Shown: positions 1 to 6,820 of the stretch, piece after piece
How the letters are laid out: each line of letters begins with the position of its first letter
Numbering within the stretch: position 1 is the stretch's first letter
From: an uncultured Prevotella sp.
Lineage (GTDB): Bacteria; Bacteroidota; Bacteroidia; Bacteroidales; Bacteroidaceae
DNA length: 12,669 nt
Assembly: GCA_900557255.1 (NCBI GenBank)
Contig: USSA01000083.1
Span: forward strand, 1-12,669
Direction: 5' to 3'
The notes under the pieces: model-generated
Told to the model about the DNA's origin: nothing
Databases searched by the model: none
Seen by the model: the letters and a program-made list of their open reading frames with translations, nothing else
Program-made: the position numbers and the translations under genes

Positions 1-2
1 CC

Positions 3-722
3 TTATATTATGGCAATGGTGGCAGTTTCATTCCAGGAACAATAGAAAATGCCCTGGAGCATAAAGGTCCTCAATTTCATTATCGTAACGATTGTCTTTG
101 CAAGGGCATGGTCAATTTCAATATGATTGATACAGTAGGACGTGGTATCAAGAAGATCTACACAGAGCAACGCAACCGATTCTTTCCAATGCCAGATTAC
201 GACATTGACAACGAACATCGTACTGTTGGCGTAACTATCTATGGCAAAATGATTGATGAAAAATATACCAACTTGCTAAAGAGCAACCAGTCTTTGTCAC
301 TAAAGGAATGCCTTTGGCTAGATGCCGTACAAAAGCATCATCCTATCACAAAAGAAGCAGCCAAGCTACTATTTGATAAAGGTTTGATTGAAGGACGTGC
401 TCCACATTATACCATATCATTAAAAGTAGCCAAACTGACAAACCAGATTGGTCACTACACAAAAGAGAAAGGACTTGCAGAAAACAGCATTCAAAAGCTA
501 TTATTGCAATTGGCACATAATGCAGGAAAAATGGGATTTTGGCGCAGAGATGCATTCGAAAGTCTTCAGCATGTTTTTCCTGCAAATAATAGCCATGATG
601 AAAAATTACGAAGAATAGGTCGCCTACTAATTAATATGGCAAAAGATGGCCTGCTAACAAAATCACCCAATGGTAAAAAATGGATTATAAGCCAAAAAGG
701 TGAAGAAGAATTTGGAGCATAA
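3..722 (+). CDS. Schlafen/AlbA_2-RecG-like ATP-binding protein, C-terminal fragment
   Basis: The reading frame is open from the first complete codon at the left edge to the TAA at 720-722, giving 239 visible codons. The true start lies outside the window. The N-terminal visible part (NGGSFIPGTIENAL, then DTVGRGIKKIY) matches the conserved GHKL-like module that follows the AlbA_2/Schlafen DNA-binding domain in the 'ATP-dependent DNA helicase RecG-related' proteins of Bacteroidetes. These are usually 450-600 residues, so about half is missing. The rest is a basic, helical, winged-helix-like tail (KEAAKLLFDKGLIEGR, then LLINMAKDGLLTKS). The family is thought to act as DNA-binding regulators, often in accessory regions; they are not true helicases. 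An internal ATG at 108 is only an apparent start, because homologous sequence continues upstream of it. Family assignment is from remembered motifs. The partner or target is unknown. Confidence 0.75.
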   Translation, partial: LYYGNGGSFIPGTIENALEHKGPQFHYRNDCLCKGMVNFNMIDTVGRGIKKIYTEQRNRFFPMPDYDIDNEHRTVGVTIYGKMIDEKYTNLLKSNQSLSLKECLWLDAVQKHHPITKEAAKLLFDKGLIEGRAPHYTISLKVAKLTNQIGHYTKEKGLAENSIQKLLLQLAHNAGKMGFWRRDAFESLQHVFPANNSHDEKLRRIGRLLINMAKDGLLTKSPNGKKWIISQKGEEEFGA

Positions 723-739
723 GAGCTATCATATTCCAA

Positions 740-877
740 TCGTCATTGCAGTCGTTTGCGGTCGTTATTGCGGTTATTTGTGGTCGTTTGCGGTCGTTTG
801 CGGTCGTTTTTGCGGTCATTTGCGGTCGTTTGCGGTCGTTTTAAGTCGTTTTAAGTCGTTTTAAGTCGTTATTCGGC
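740..877. repeat. Tandem decamer array (GTCGTTTGCG)
   Basis: About thirteen head-to-tail copies of a roughly 10-bp unit, GTCGTTTGCG, begin about 20 bp after the stop of the regulator gene. The first copies vary in length (10-12 bp) and sequence, the middle ones are near-identical, and the last three become GTCGTTTTAA. The gradient of variants fits slippage or unequal exchange. No open frame or promoter is seen here. A 10-bp period is close to one helical turn. Confidence 0.85.
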
Positions 878-905
878 TATTTGAGATTGTTACTTGGGCA
901 TAACT

Positions 906-1015
906 CATGCAACTGGCATGTAACTGAGCAACTCGAAATAGCCCTTAAACTGTGCAAAAGCCCTTTAAAACGGTGCCTGACGCATGTAACCAGCATGTAA
1001 CTGGCATGTAACTGA
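906..1015. repeat. 11-bp GCATGTAACTG repeats flanking a duplicated AGCCCTTTAAA segment
   Basis: Copies of GCATGTAACTG-like units occur in two clusters: 906-933 (two to three diverged copies) and 982-1014 (three contiguous copies, the last two identical). Between them lies a roughly 20-bp segment present twice, beginning AGCCCTTAAA near 940 and AGCCCTTTAAA near 959. This region and the preceding decamer array fill the gap between the end of the regulator gene and the tex terminator. No gene is seen. Confidence 0.75.
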
Positions 1016-1017
1016 AT

Positions 1018-1056
1018 AAAAAAAGAGAGTGTGTCATAAGTCCATGACGCACCCTC
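1018..1056 (-). terminator. Rho-independent terminator of the tex operon
   Basis: On the minus strand, GAGGGTGCGTCAT (1056-1044) can pair with ATGACACACTCTC (1037-1025), with two G-T type pairs and a 6-nt loop. A run of T residues follows directly (complement of the A-run up to 1024). It lies about 55 bp past the stop of the last minus-strand gene. The stem resembles two other palindromes in this window (near 8274 and 8465). Confidence 0.8.
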
Positions 1057-1110
1057 ATCAACTTAAATTAACGTGACTCAGTTTATTCTTCTCCCAAAGC
1101 AGAGAGAGAC

Positions 1111-1395
1111 CTACATCATCCCTTCCAGTTTTTCCTGTGCCTCGCGCATATCTTTTTCAAAATTCACATGGTCTAGAAGGAATTCCGTTCTGCCTTGCGA
1201 AAGAAGAAGATAGAGCTGCGGATTCATGCCCTCTACATACTGGGCGATGGCATACTCTATATCATCACGCTGCATAGGATTGGTGGAAAATTCAAAAACC
1301 CTGAGCTTCTGATGAATAAAACAATATGCCGACTCTATACTATCTCTAGTGATGCCCCCTGCCAAGAGAGCATCACCATTATTATTCTGATTCAT
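1111..1395 (-). CDS. Small hypothetical protein co-transcribed with tex
   Basis: The product is 94 residues. The start ATG at 1395 is preceded by AAAGGA at a good distance, unusually clear for this lineage, and lies only 14 bp after the tex stop, so the two genes almost certainly share a transcript ending at the hairpin at 1018-1056. The protein is soluble and mostly helical, with an acidic, Met-rich end (EKDMREAQEKLEGMM). There is no signal peptide, membrane segment or recognisable motif. The middle part (ESAYCFIHQKLRVFEFS, then RDDIEYAIAQYVEGMNP) looks like a compact helical domain. I do not recognise the family; a Bacteroidetes-restricted conserved hypothetical is likely. A plus-strand open frame overlapping it lacks these translation signals. 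Confidence 0.8.
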   Translation of the reverse strand: MNQNNNGDALLAGGITRDSIESAYCFIHQKLRVFEFSTNPMQRDDIEYAIAQYVEGMNPQLYLLLSQGRTEFLLDHVNFEKDMREAQEKLEGMM

Positions 1396-1409
1396 TCTGA
1401 ATATCCTTT

Positions 1410-3542
1410 CTATTTCACGCCTTTCATCGACAAGGCGATGCGCTTGCGCTTCAAATCTACTTCTGCCACTCTCACCATCACATGTTCATGAAGCTTTACC
1501 ACCTCAGAAGGATCCTGAATGTAACGGTTTGACATCTGGGATACATGAACCAGACCATCGTTGTGGACACCTATATCTACAAAGGCACCAAACTTGGTAA
1601 TGTTGGTAACAATGCCCGGCACAACCATACCCACCTGCAAATCCTCTATCTCCTTGATGCTGGCATCAAACTCAAACTTCTCTACCTCACCACGAGGATC
1701 CAAGCCCGGCTTGTCAAGCTCAGCCATGATATCGGTCAAAGTAGGCATACCCACCTCGGCACTCACATATTTTCTGATATCAATCTTCTTCTGCAGCGCC
1801 TTGTCTTCTACCAGCTGCTTCACCGTTACGCCCTGATCTTTCGCTATCTGCTCTACCAGCGCATAACGCTCCGGATGAACGGCACTGTTATCCAAAGGAT
1901 TCTTAGCACCAGGAATGCGGAGGAAGCCGGCACACTGCTCGAAGGCAGAAGGACCCAGACGTGGCACCTTCTTCAACTGGGCACGGGAAGCGAAGGCTCC
2001 ATTCTCGCGGCGATATTCCACGATGTTCTTGGCGAGCGTAGGTCCCAAACCGCTCACATAGGTCAGCAGATGCTGCGATGCGGTATTCAGGTTGACACCC
2101 ACCGAGTTCACGCAACTCATCACCACCGTATCCAGACTCTTCTTCAGCTGGGTCTGGTCCACATCATGCTGATACTGTCCCACGCCGATGCTCTTCGGAT
2201 CAATCTTCACCAACTCAGCAAGCGGATCCATCAGTCTTCGTCCGATGCTCACAGCACCACGCACGGTAACATCCTCATTCGGGAACTCATCTCTTGCAAT
2301 CTTCGAAGCCGAATAGATAGAAGCGCCATCCTCACTCACCACATAGATATCCACCGGATGAACGAAATCGATGCTATGCAGCCAGTCGTTGGTTTCGCGG
2401 CTTGCCGTACCGTTACCTACAGCCATTGCCTCCACCTGATACATCTTTACCATGCGCTGGATGGCAGCCGTAGCCTCGCTCTTCCTGTTGCGGGGAGGAT
2501 GAGGATAAACGATTTCATGATGAATCAGATTGCCCTGCGCATCGAGACAGCAAGTCTTGCAACCATTGGCAAAACCCGGGTCAACCGCCATCACGCGTTT
2601 CTGTCCGAGAGGAGCCGCCAACAGAAGCTGGCGCAGGTTTTCGGCGAAGACCACGATAGCCTCCTCGTCCGCCTTCTGCTTGCTGAGCGCAGCAAATTCG
2701 GTTTCAATGCTAGGCTTCAGCAGTCGCTTGAAGGCATCATCTACCGCTTCACCCACCAGCGTCTGGCACTCACCGAAACCATGTACATAGTGGCGCTTCA
2801 GTTTATCCTGACACTGCTCATCATCAGCCGAGATGCTGACACGCAAGAATCCTGCCGCCTCGCCTCTACGCATAGCCAGCAGTCGGTGCGAAGAACATTT
2901 CTTCAATGGTTCTGAGAAATCGAAATAGTCGGAGAAGCGCTGCGCCTCTTCCTCATCCTTCTTCTTGGCTACCACCTTAGAAGTGATGATGGCACTGCGT
3001 CTGAACTCACCGCGAATCTGATTGCGGCTCTGCTCATTCTCGCTTACGGTTTCGGCGATGATGTCCTTGGCTCCCTGAAGTGCAGCCTCCACATCCTTCA
3101 CCTTATCGCCCACAAACTTCCTGGCAGCCTGTTCCGGATTGCGTTCACGCTGAAAGAGAAGCAACTGTGCCAGAGGCTCCAAGCCTGCCTCACGTGCTAT
3201 CTGTGCACGGGTGCGGCGCTTTGGCTTATAAGGAAGATAGATGTCTTCCAGTTCGGTAGCATCCCAGCACTGTTCGATGCGTTTTTTCAGTTCATCCGAG
3301 AGTTTTCCCTGTTCCTCGATGGTTTTGAGGATAGTTTCCTTTCTCTTCGCCATCTCAGAGAGTTTCTCGTTAGCCTGTGCGATAGCTTCAATGTTTACCT
3401 CGTCCATATTACCGGTTTTCTCCTTGCGGTATCGCGAGATAAACGGAATGGTGCAGCCCTCTTCGAGCAGCGCCAGAGTATTTTCTACAGCCTGCTCCTT
3501 CAGATTGAGCTGGGCTGCTATCAGCTTTGTAAATTGATTCAT
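1410..3542 (-). CDS. tex: Tex family S1 RNA-binding transcription accessory protein
   Basis: The 710-residue product matches Tex/YhgF across its length. The N-terminal helical Tex region contains CTIPFISRYRKEKTGNMDE (about 30-48) and ELEDIYLPYKPKRRTRA (about 96-112). A YqgF-type RNase H-like domain follows, with VMAVDPGFANGCKTC near residues 317-331. The helix-hairpin-helix region has LTYVSGLGPTLAKNIVEYR and KKVPRLGPSAFEQCAGFLRI. The C-terminal S1 domain (about 630-705) has GIVTNITKFGAFVDIGVHND and DGLVHVSQMS. Tex is a cytoplasmic nucleic-acid-binding protein implicated in transcription and ribosome- or RNA-related quality control; its exact role varies by species. Family members are commonly about 710-790 residues, so this copy is complete. 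The start at 3542 gives the expected N-terminus (MNQFTKLIAAQL) and lies 42 bp downstream of a consensus promoter. Its GC content is clearly higher than that of the two-component genes next to it. Confidence 0.96.
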   Translation of the reverse strand: MNQFTKLIAAQLNLKEQAVENTLALLEEGCTIPFISRYRKEKTGNMDEVNIEAIAQANEKLSEMAKRKETILKTIEEQGKLSDELKKRIEQCWDATELEDIYLPYKPKRRTRAQIAREAGLEPLAQLLLFQRERNPEQAARKFVGDKVKDVEAALQGAKDIIAETVSENEQSRNQIRGEFRRSAIITSKVVAKKKDEEEAQRFSDYFDFSEPLKKCSSHRLLAMRRGEAAGFLRVSISADDEQCQDKLKRHYVHGFGECQTLVGEAVDDAFKRLLKPSIETEFAALSKQKADEEAIVVFAENLRQLLLAAPLGQKRVMAVDPGFANGCKTCCLDAQGNLIHHEIVYPHPPRNRKSEATAAIQRMVKMYQVEAMAVGNGTASRETNDWLHSIDFVHPVDIYVVSEDGASIYSASKIARDEFPNEDVTVRGAVSIGRRLMDPLAELVKIDPKSIGVGQYQHDVDQTQLKKSLDTVVMSCVNSVGVNLNTASQHLLTYVSGLGPTLAKNIVEYRRENGAFASRAQLKKVPRLGPSAFEQCAGFLRIPGAKNPLDNSAVHPERYALVEQIAKDQGVTVKQLVEDKALQKKIDIRKYVSAEVGMPTLTDIMAELDKPGLDPRGEVEKFEFDASIKEIEDLQVGMVVPGIVTNITKFGAFVDIGVHNDGLVHVSQMSNRYIQDPSEVVKLHEHVMVRVAEVDLKRKRIALSMKGVK

Positions 3543-3584
3543 TTATGATATTTATAAAAAAAAGATTCAAACTGTTTGTTCATG

Positions 3585-3615
3585 CAAAGATAGAGAAAAA
3601 AGTTGGTTTGCCCAA
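3585..3615 (-). promoter_or_regulatory. tex promoter
   Basis: On the minus strand a -7 element TATCTTTG spans 3592-3585 and a -33 TTTG spans 3615-3612, separated by 19 bp. This is the spacing typical of the Bacteroidetes primary sigma factor. Transcription would start near 3578-3580, giving a 5' leader of about 35 nt before the ATG at 3542. Confidence 0.8.
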
Positions 3616-3631
3616 ATATTCCCTCATATTA

Positions 3632-3663
3632 TTTGGCGGTTTCACTAAAAAATCGTAGCTTTG
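3632..3663 (+). promoter_or_regulatory. Plus-strand promoter facing the end of the response regulator gene
   Basis: TTTG at 3632-3635 and TAGCTTTG at 3656-3663 are separated by 20 bp, a good Bacteroidetes promoter. It is back to back with the tex promoter and points into the 3' end of the convergent response regulator gene. The only open frame it could serve is the short one at 3705-3800. Confidence 0.65.
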
Positions 3664-3704
3664 CAGCAGAAATTGATTATCACCACAAGGAATCAATAAG
3701 GCAC

Positions 3705-3800
3705 ATGAAGCGTTTCTTTGACTACGCCCGATTTCATATTTATCTATTTAAGCATTCTTTCAAATCATTTACTCTGTCACGGCTCACTTCTAATTCTTGA
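3705..3800 (+). pseudogene. Possible truncated gene start behind a good promoter
   Basis: An ATG about 40 bp downstream of the plus-strand promoter opens a 31-codon frame starting MKRFFDYARFHIYLF. Only the first 12 codons or so lie outside the oppositely oriented response regulator gene; the remainder (KHSFKSFTL and onward) is antisense to that gene's C-terminal codons and is probably not meaningful. The aromatic, basic N-terminus looks like the start of an ordinary protein, perhaps with a membrane segment to follow. The simplest reading is a gene head left behind when the neighbouring block was joined here. A real small peptide or a regulatory leader is possible. Confidence is low because no homologue is recognised. 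Confidence 0.3.
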
Positions 3801-4492
3801 TCTTTGAAATGTCTGAGTTTTAGTTTCAGTTTACTATTCCAAGTCATTTCTATATTGACTATATCATCAAGATTGATAATACACTGCCGATTGATGCGAA
3901 AGAATATAGCAGGATCCAATTCTTGCTCAAGATCATTCAAACTCTCATTAAGACAAACAGAAGAACCATCCTCCAAATAAGCTATCGTATTTTTTCCGTC
4001 AAGCATAAAATGATTGATGGAGTAGGAATTGACAATCTGCAACTGCTCCCCTTTGGGCACAAGAAATCTCTCCCGATATTTTTTCTTCGAATTGACTTTC
4101 AGCAGACTAATCAAGTGAGCCATCTCCTTTTGGGGTTCTATCATTTTCATTGCCTTATTAATTGACTCTCTCAGTTCATCCACCTCAAAAGGTTTCTGGA
4201 GATAGGCAATTCCATTATTTTTGAAGGCTTTGAGAGCATATTCGTCATAAGCAGTAACAAAGATGACTGGCGCATCCGGTTTCACTATATCAAAGGCATC
4301 AAAGCAGGTGCCGCCATTAATACGAATATCGGCAAGAATGAGCTGGTAATGGTTACTGCCGGTGAGAATTTCCTTGAGTTCACTTACGCTGTCTATTGGA
4401 CCTATTACCTCAAAGTTCTTGTCTATTTCCAACAATTGTTTTTTCAGACGGGTAAAGTTTCTTTTCTCGTCTTCTATGATTAGTATTTTCAT
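3740..4492 (-). CDS. LytTR family response regulator
   Basis: The 250-residue product has an N-terminal receiver domain (1-115): acidic pocket E7/D8, phosphoacceptor D55 in LILADIRING, T80 in VIFVTAYDEYALKAF, and K100 in YLQKPF. A short linker leads to a LytTR DNA-binding domain (about 141-250), with FLVPKGEQLQIV, then FMLDGKNTIAYLEDG, then FFRINRQCIINLDDI. It is the output partner of the histidine kinase encoded 26 bp upstream on the same strand. LytTR regulators bind paired short direct repeats and often control secreted peptides, bacteriocins or envelope proteins. Here the obvious target is the divergent lipoprotein pair starting at 5830. No terminator is seen after its stop, so read-through into the tex promoter region is possible. 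The gene is AT-rich compared with tex. Confidence 0.93.
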   Translation of the reverse strand: MKILIIEDEKRNFTRLKKQLLEIDKNFEVIGPIDSVSELKEILTGSNHYQLILADIRINGGTCFDAFDIVKPDAPVIFVTAYDEYALKAFKNNGIAYLQKPFEVDELRESINKAMKMIEPQKEMAHLISLLKVNSKKKYRERFLVPKGEQLQIVNSYSINHFMLDGKNTIAYLEDGSSVCLNESLNDLEQELDPAIFFRINRQCIINLDDIVNIEMTWNSKLKLKLRHFKDQELEVSRDRVNDLKECLNR

Positions 4493-4518
4493 ATTGTTCT
4501 GATTTCTGTGTATATATT

Positions 4519-5574
4519 TTAAATAATGGGTACTTTTACGATGTATTCAGACTTTGTTTCCAACACGACAGGTATTCTGTCGGTCAGAAGTTTATATCTT
4601 TCGTATAGATTTTTCATCCCTATTCCAGTAGAATCGACGAAGTTTTGTTGCTCGTTTTCCGGATATGGATGGAGCGTGTTGCTCACACATATATAATTAT
4701 CTTCCCGCATGATATGAATCATAAGAGGACTCTCTGTACTATGCTGATTATGCTTGATGGCATTTTCTACTAGCAGCTGAAGACTTAGAGGAAGTATGCT
4801 TTCTTCCGAACTCTTGACAAGGTCTTCAGCTATTTGTATTTTAAACTGTTGAGGATAACGTATCTCTATCAGCCGGCAATAATTACAGATAAAATCGATT
4901 CCTTCTTTCAGAGAGATGAAGTCTGCATCAATATTTGCCACAATATATTTATAAACACGTGACAATTCTAATGTGAAATGCTCAGCTTTCTTCGGATTCT
5001 CATCAATTAATCCAACAAGTGCATTAAGACTATTGAACATGAAATGAGGATCAAGCTGAATCTTTAACATATTGAGTTGTGCCCGGGTAGCCTTTTCTGA
5101 TTCTTTTTGTAAATCAGCCTTGAGACTGACATTAAGTTCAGCATTCTCTTGAATTACCTGTTTGTAGTTCCTTATTATATATATAACGGATATCAGAGAG
5201 GAAGATATAGTTCTTAAGTATATGCTTTTCCAAAAAAGCTCTGAACTCCCAGTCGATAGGTATGTTATTCCTAAATCAAAAAACAAAACAGTTAATAACG
5301 TATATAAATAGATAAGTATTGAATAGAAAAACAACTCCTGGTTCTTGGCGTTTGCATGGAATTTGGTCTTTTTGAAATAATTGCTTATTTCAAAAACAGT
5401 TTTGCCTAAACCTGTATAATACGCCCAATTGATTATCAGGTAATAAAAACAAAAAAAATACAGTTTCATCGTTTCCAAGTCAAAAACGAGGAAACACAAC
5501 ATATAGAATACGACCATTGAGATGTACGCCATTCCTATGTCGAAATAATTTATCTTATCGAATCTCAGTTTCAT
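4519..5574 (-). CDS. LytS-type sensor histidine kinase (His_kinase family)
   Basis: The 351-residue product has four predicted membrane helices in its first 135 residues (about 13-31, 36-54, 80-101, 118-135) with short loops and no sizeable outer domain, so the signal is probably sensed in or near the membrane. A coiled-coil segment (about 138-170) leads to the phosphoacceptor region LDPHFMFNSLNAL with H177. The ATP-binding part has the N box LLVENAIKHN (N271) and the G box STGIGMKNLYERY (315-327). This is the HPK7/LytS architecture that pairs with LytTR regulators, and the cognate regulator follows 26 bp downstream. The start at 5574 lies very close to its -7 promoter element, so the mRNA may be nearly leaderless; a later Met at residue 15 would fall at the edge of the first helix. 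The ligand is unknown. Confidence 0.92.
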   Translation of the reverse strand: MKLRFDKINYFDIGMAYISMVVFYMLCFLVFDLETMKLYFFCFYYLIINWAYYTGLGKTVFEISNYFKKTKFHANAKNQELFFYSILIYLYTLLTVLFFDLGITYLSTGSSELFWKSIYLRTISSSLISVIYIIRNYKQVIQENAELNVSLKADLQKESEKATRAQLNMLKIQLDPHFMFNSLNALVGLIDENPKKAEHFTLELSRVYKYIVANIDADFISLKEGIDFICNYCRLIEIRYPQQFKIQIAEDLVKSSEESILPLSLQLLVENAIKHNQHSTESPLMIHIMREDNYICVSNTLHPYPENEQQNFVDSTGIGMKNLYERYKLLTDRIPVVLETKSEYIVKVPII

Positions 5575-5582
5575 TTTTTGTG

Positions 5583-5590
5583 CAAAGTTA
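5583..5590 (-). promoter_or_regulatory. -7 element of the histidine kinase promoter
   Basis: TAACTTTG on the minus strand (5590-5583) is a consensus -7 box followed by GCAC, as at other promoters here. I see no clear -33 TTTG at 19-21 bp, which would fit an activator-dependent promoter. Only eight bases separate the box from the ATG at 5574, so the transcript would have almost no 5' leader. Confidence 0.55.
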
Positions 5591-5645
5591 CAAAAAAAAT
5601 ATAAGATTAAGCCCCTTGTAATGCCTAAATTGTAGAAATCTTTTG

Positions 5646-5732
5646 CTGAGTTGCTTTTTAAGGCGAATGAATCGTTTTTATCTTCTTATTTTTATTATAC
5701 ACACGATTCAATAAGCTTATAATTCAACTCAG
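5646..5732. promoter_or_regulatory. Nested inverted repeats in the divergent control region
   Basis: Two 8-bp perfect dyads are nested. CTGAGTTG (5646-5653) pairs with CAACTCAG (5725-5732), and inside it TGAATCGT (5668-5675) pairs with ACGATTCA (5703-5710). The set lies between the kinase -7 box (5590) and the lipoprotein -33 box (5764), a suitable place for a shared operator. The AT-rich centre could alternatively form a hairpin. The paired direct repeats expected of LytTR sites were not clearly seen, so the regulator that binds here is inference. Confidence 0.4.
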
Positions 5733-5763
5733 TATCTGTTTTATTCCATTCAGAAAAATAGAC

Positions 5764-5794
5764 TTGCAAGAGAAGAAAAATAGTACTACTTTTG
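5764..5794 (+). promoter_or_regulatory. Promoter of the lipoprotein/membrane protein operon
   Basis: TTG at 5764-5766 and TACTTTTG at 5787-5794 are separated by 20 bp. The predicted start near 5799-5801 gives a leader of about 30 nt, A-rich just before the ATG at 5830, as is usual for this phylum. Confidence 0.7.
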
Positions 5795-5829
5795 CACCAG
5801 AAATTATTAATTGTAAAAAATAAAAGCGT

Positions 5830-6813
5830 ATGAAAAAGTTATTTTTATTTTTAGTGTTGGTAATTGGCGTAGTCTTTGTTTCTTGCTCTTCGCCGATTGA
5901 AGAAGCAAAAACAGCAAATGTCATTACAAATGAGTCAGAAACTATTGAATCATTGAAAACTTACAATGCTTCATTACTTAAATCGTGTCCACAAACTAGA
6001 GGTGGGAACCGACTGGTAGTAGCATCAGCCGATATCGTTGGAGCTATAAAAAGCATTAACGCTGGTAAAACCATTGCTGGAATAGTTGGCGCAGCAAGTG
6101 GAGGTATAGGATATGCTACTATTGTTGTCGGTGTAGGATTAATTGGTGGAGCAGCATCTTCATATCTTGCTTATAAGAGTAAAACGACGTGTGCTTATCC
6201 TGCACAAATTCCTGATTTACTTACCTATACAACAAAAATTGTAAATAGAAAAATTGTAAAAGAGGAAAAACTTGATGGAATGACAGCTAGAACTGATGAA
6301 GACAAATGTGAAGACATCCCTACGGAGCAAGGAGAGGAAGCTAGCGATAAAATAAACCTGCCCCAAGAATTCAATTTTTTAAAAAAAATAGGAATAGAGC
6401 ATAATGCCATCTTAAATGGTGCCAATGTAGATAAAGAACTTCCTGATGCCAACAGTGTTGACGTGAATGACTTAGAGCAAGTACAATTAAGCGAAAGAGA
6501 AATGGCGCAATATGAAGAAGCTATGAGTTGTCAAGAACTAAAGGATTATTTTTATGAAGCTATGGAAGATGTTCAAAATGGTAGGGACATAGAAACTTTG
6601 ACCTGTTCTGCAAAGGTAAAACAGGCATTGCAAAGTTATCTAGACTTATTTCAGACATATCCTGAAAACGTAGATGAACTTGTAGAAATAGCAAATGAAT
6701 ATATTCGTATAATTGAAGCAAATAATGAATTTTCTGAAGAAGAGAAAGAGTTGATCTATTCAGGAATCATGGTTTCGGTTTATAGTCCTCAACTTTGGGA
6801 TAATTTTAAATAA
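5830..6813 (+). CDS. Glycine-rich lipoprotein of unknown function, candidate effector
   Basis: The 327-residue product begins with a lipoprotein signal peptide (MKKLFLFLVLVIGVVFVSC); C19 is the predicted lipid-bearing residue. SSPIEE follows, partly resembling the Bacteroidetes surface-export signal. After a TRGG stretch (56-59) comes a striking hydrophobic glycine/alanine segment (about 81-115: IAGIVGAASGGIGYATIVV, then GVGLIGGAASSYLAY) with many small-xxx-small spacings, like the membrane-active part of class II bacteriocins and glycine-zipper proteins. The remaining 200 residues are acidic and mostly helical (for example FSEEEKELIY). Besides C19 there are five cysteines (53, 121, 160, 234, 259), so disulfides are possible. 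A gene for a small four-helix membrane protein starts 7 bp downstream, and the kinase/regulator pair is divergent. I do not recognise a named family. A toxin or antagonism role is inference; a structural lipoprotein or stress sensor component is the alternative. Confidence 0.8.
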   Translation: MKKLFLFLVLVIGVVFVSCSSPIEEAKTANVITNESETIESLKTYNASLLKSCPQTRGGNRLVVASADIVGAIKSINAGKTIAGIVGAASGGIGYATIVVGVGLIGGAASSYLAYKSKTTCAYPAQIPDLLTYTTKIVNRKIVKEEKLDGMTARTDEDKCEDIPTEQGEEASDKINLPQEFNFLKKIGIEHNAILNGANVDKELPDANSVDVNDLEQVQLSEREMAQYEEAMSCQELKDYFYEAMEDVQNGRDIETLTCSAKVKQALQSYLDLFQTYPENVDELVEIANEYIRIIEANNEFSEEEKELIYSGIMVSVYSPQLWDNFK

Positions 6814-6820
6814 TGAGCGT

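Noticed and set aside
740..1015. CRISPR array
   Set aside because: Units are 10-11 bp and contiguous, without unique spacers, and no cas gene is present.
1545..2915. Long plus-strand open frame of 456 codons opposite tex
   Set aside because: It lies wholly antisense to the well-supported tex gene, has a low-complexity His/Leu/Arg-rich translation and no promoter or ribosome binding site. It is a by-product of tex codon use.
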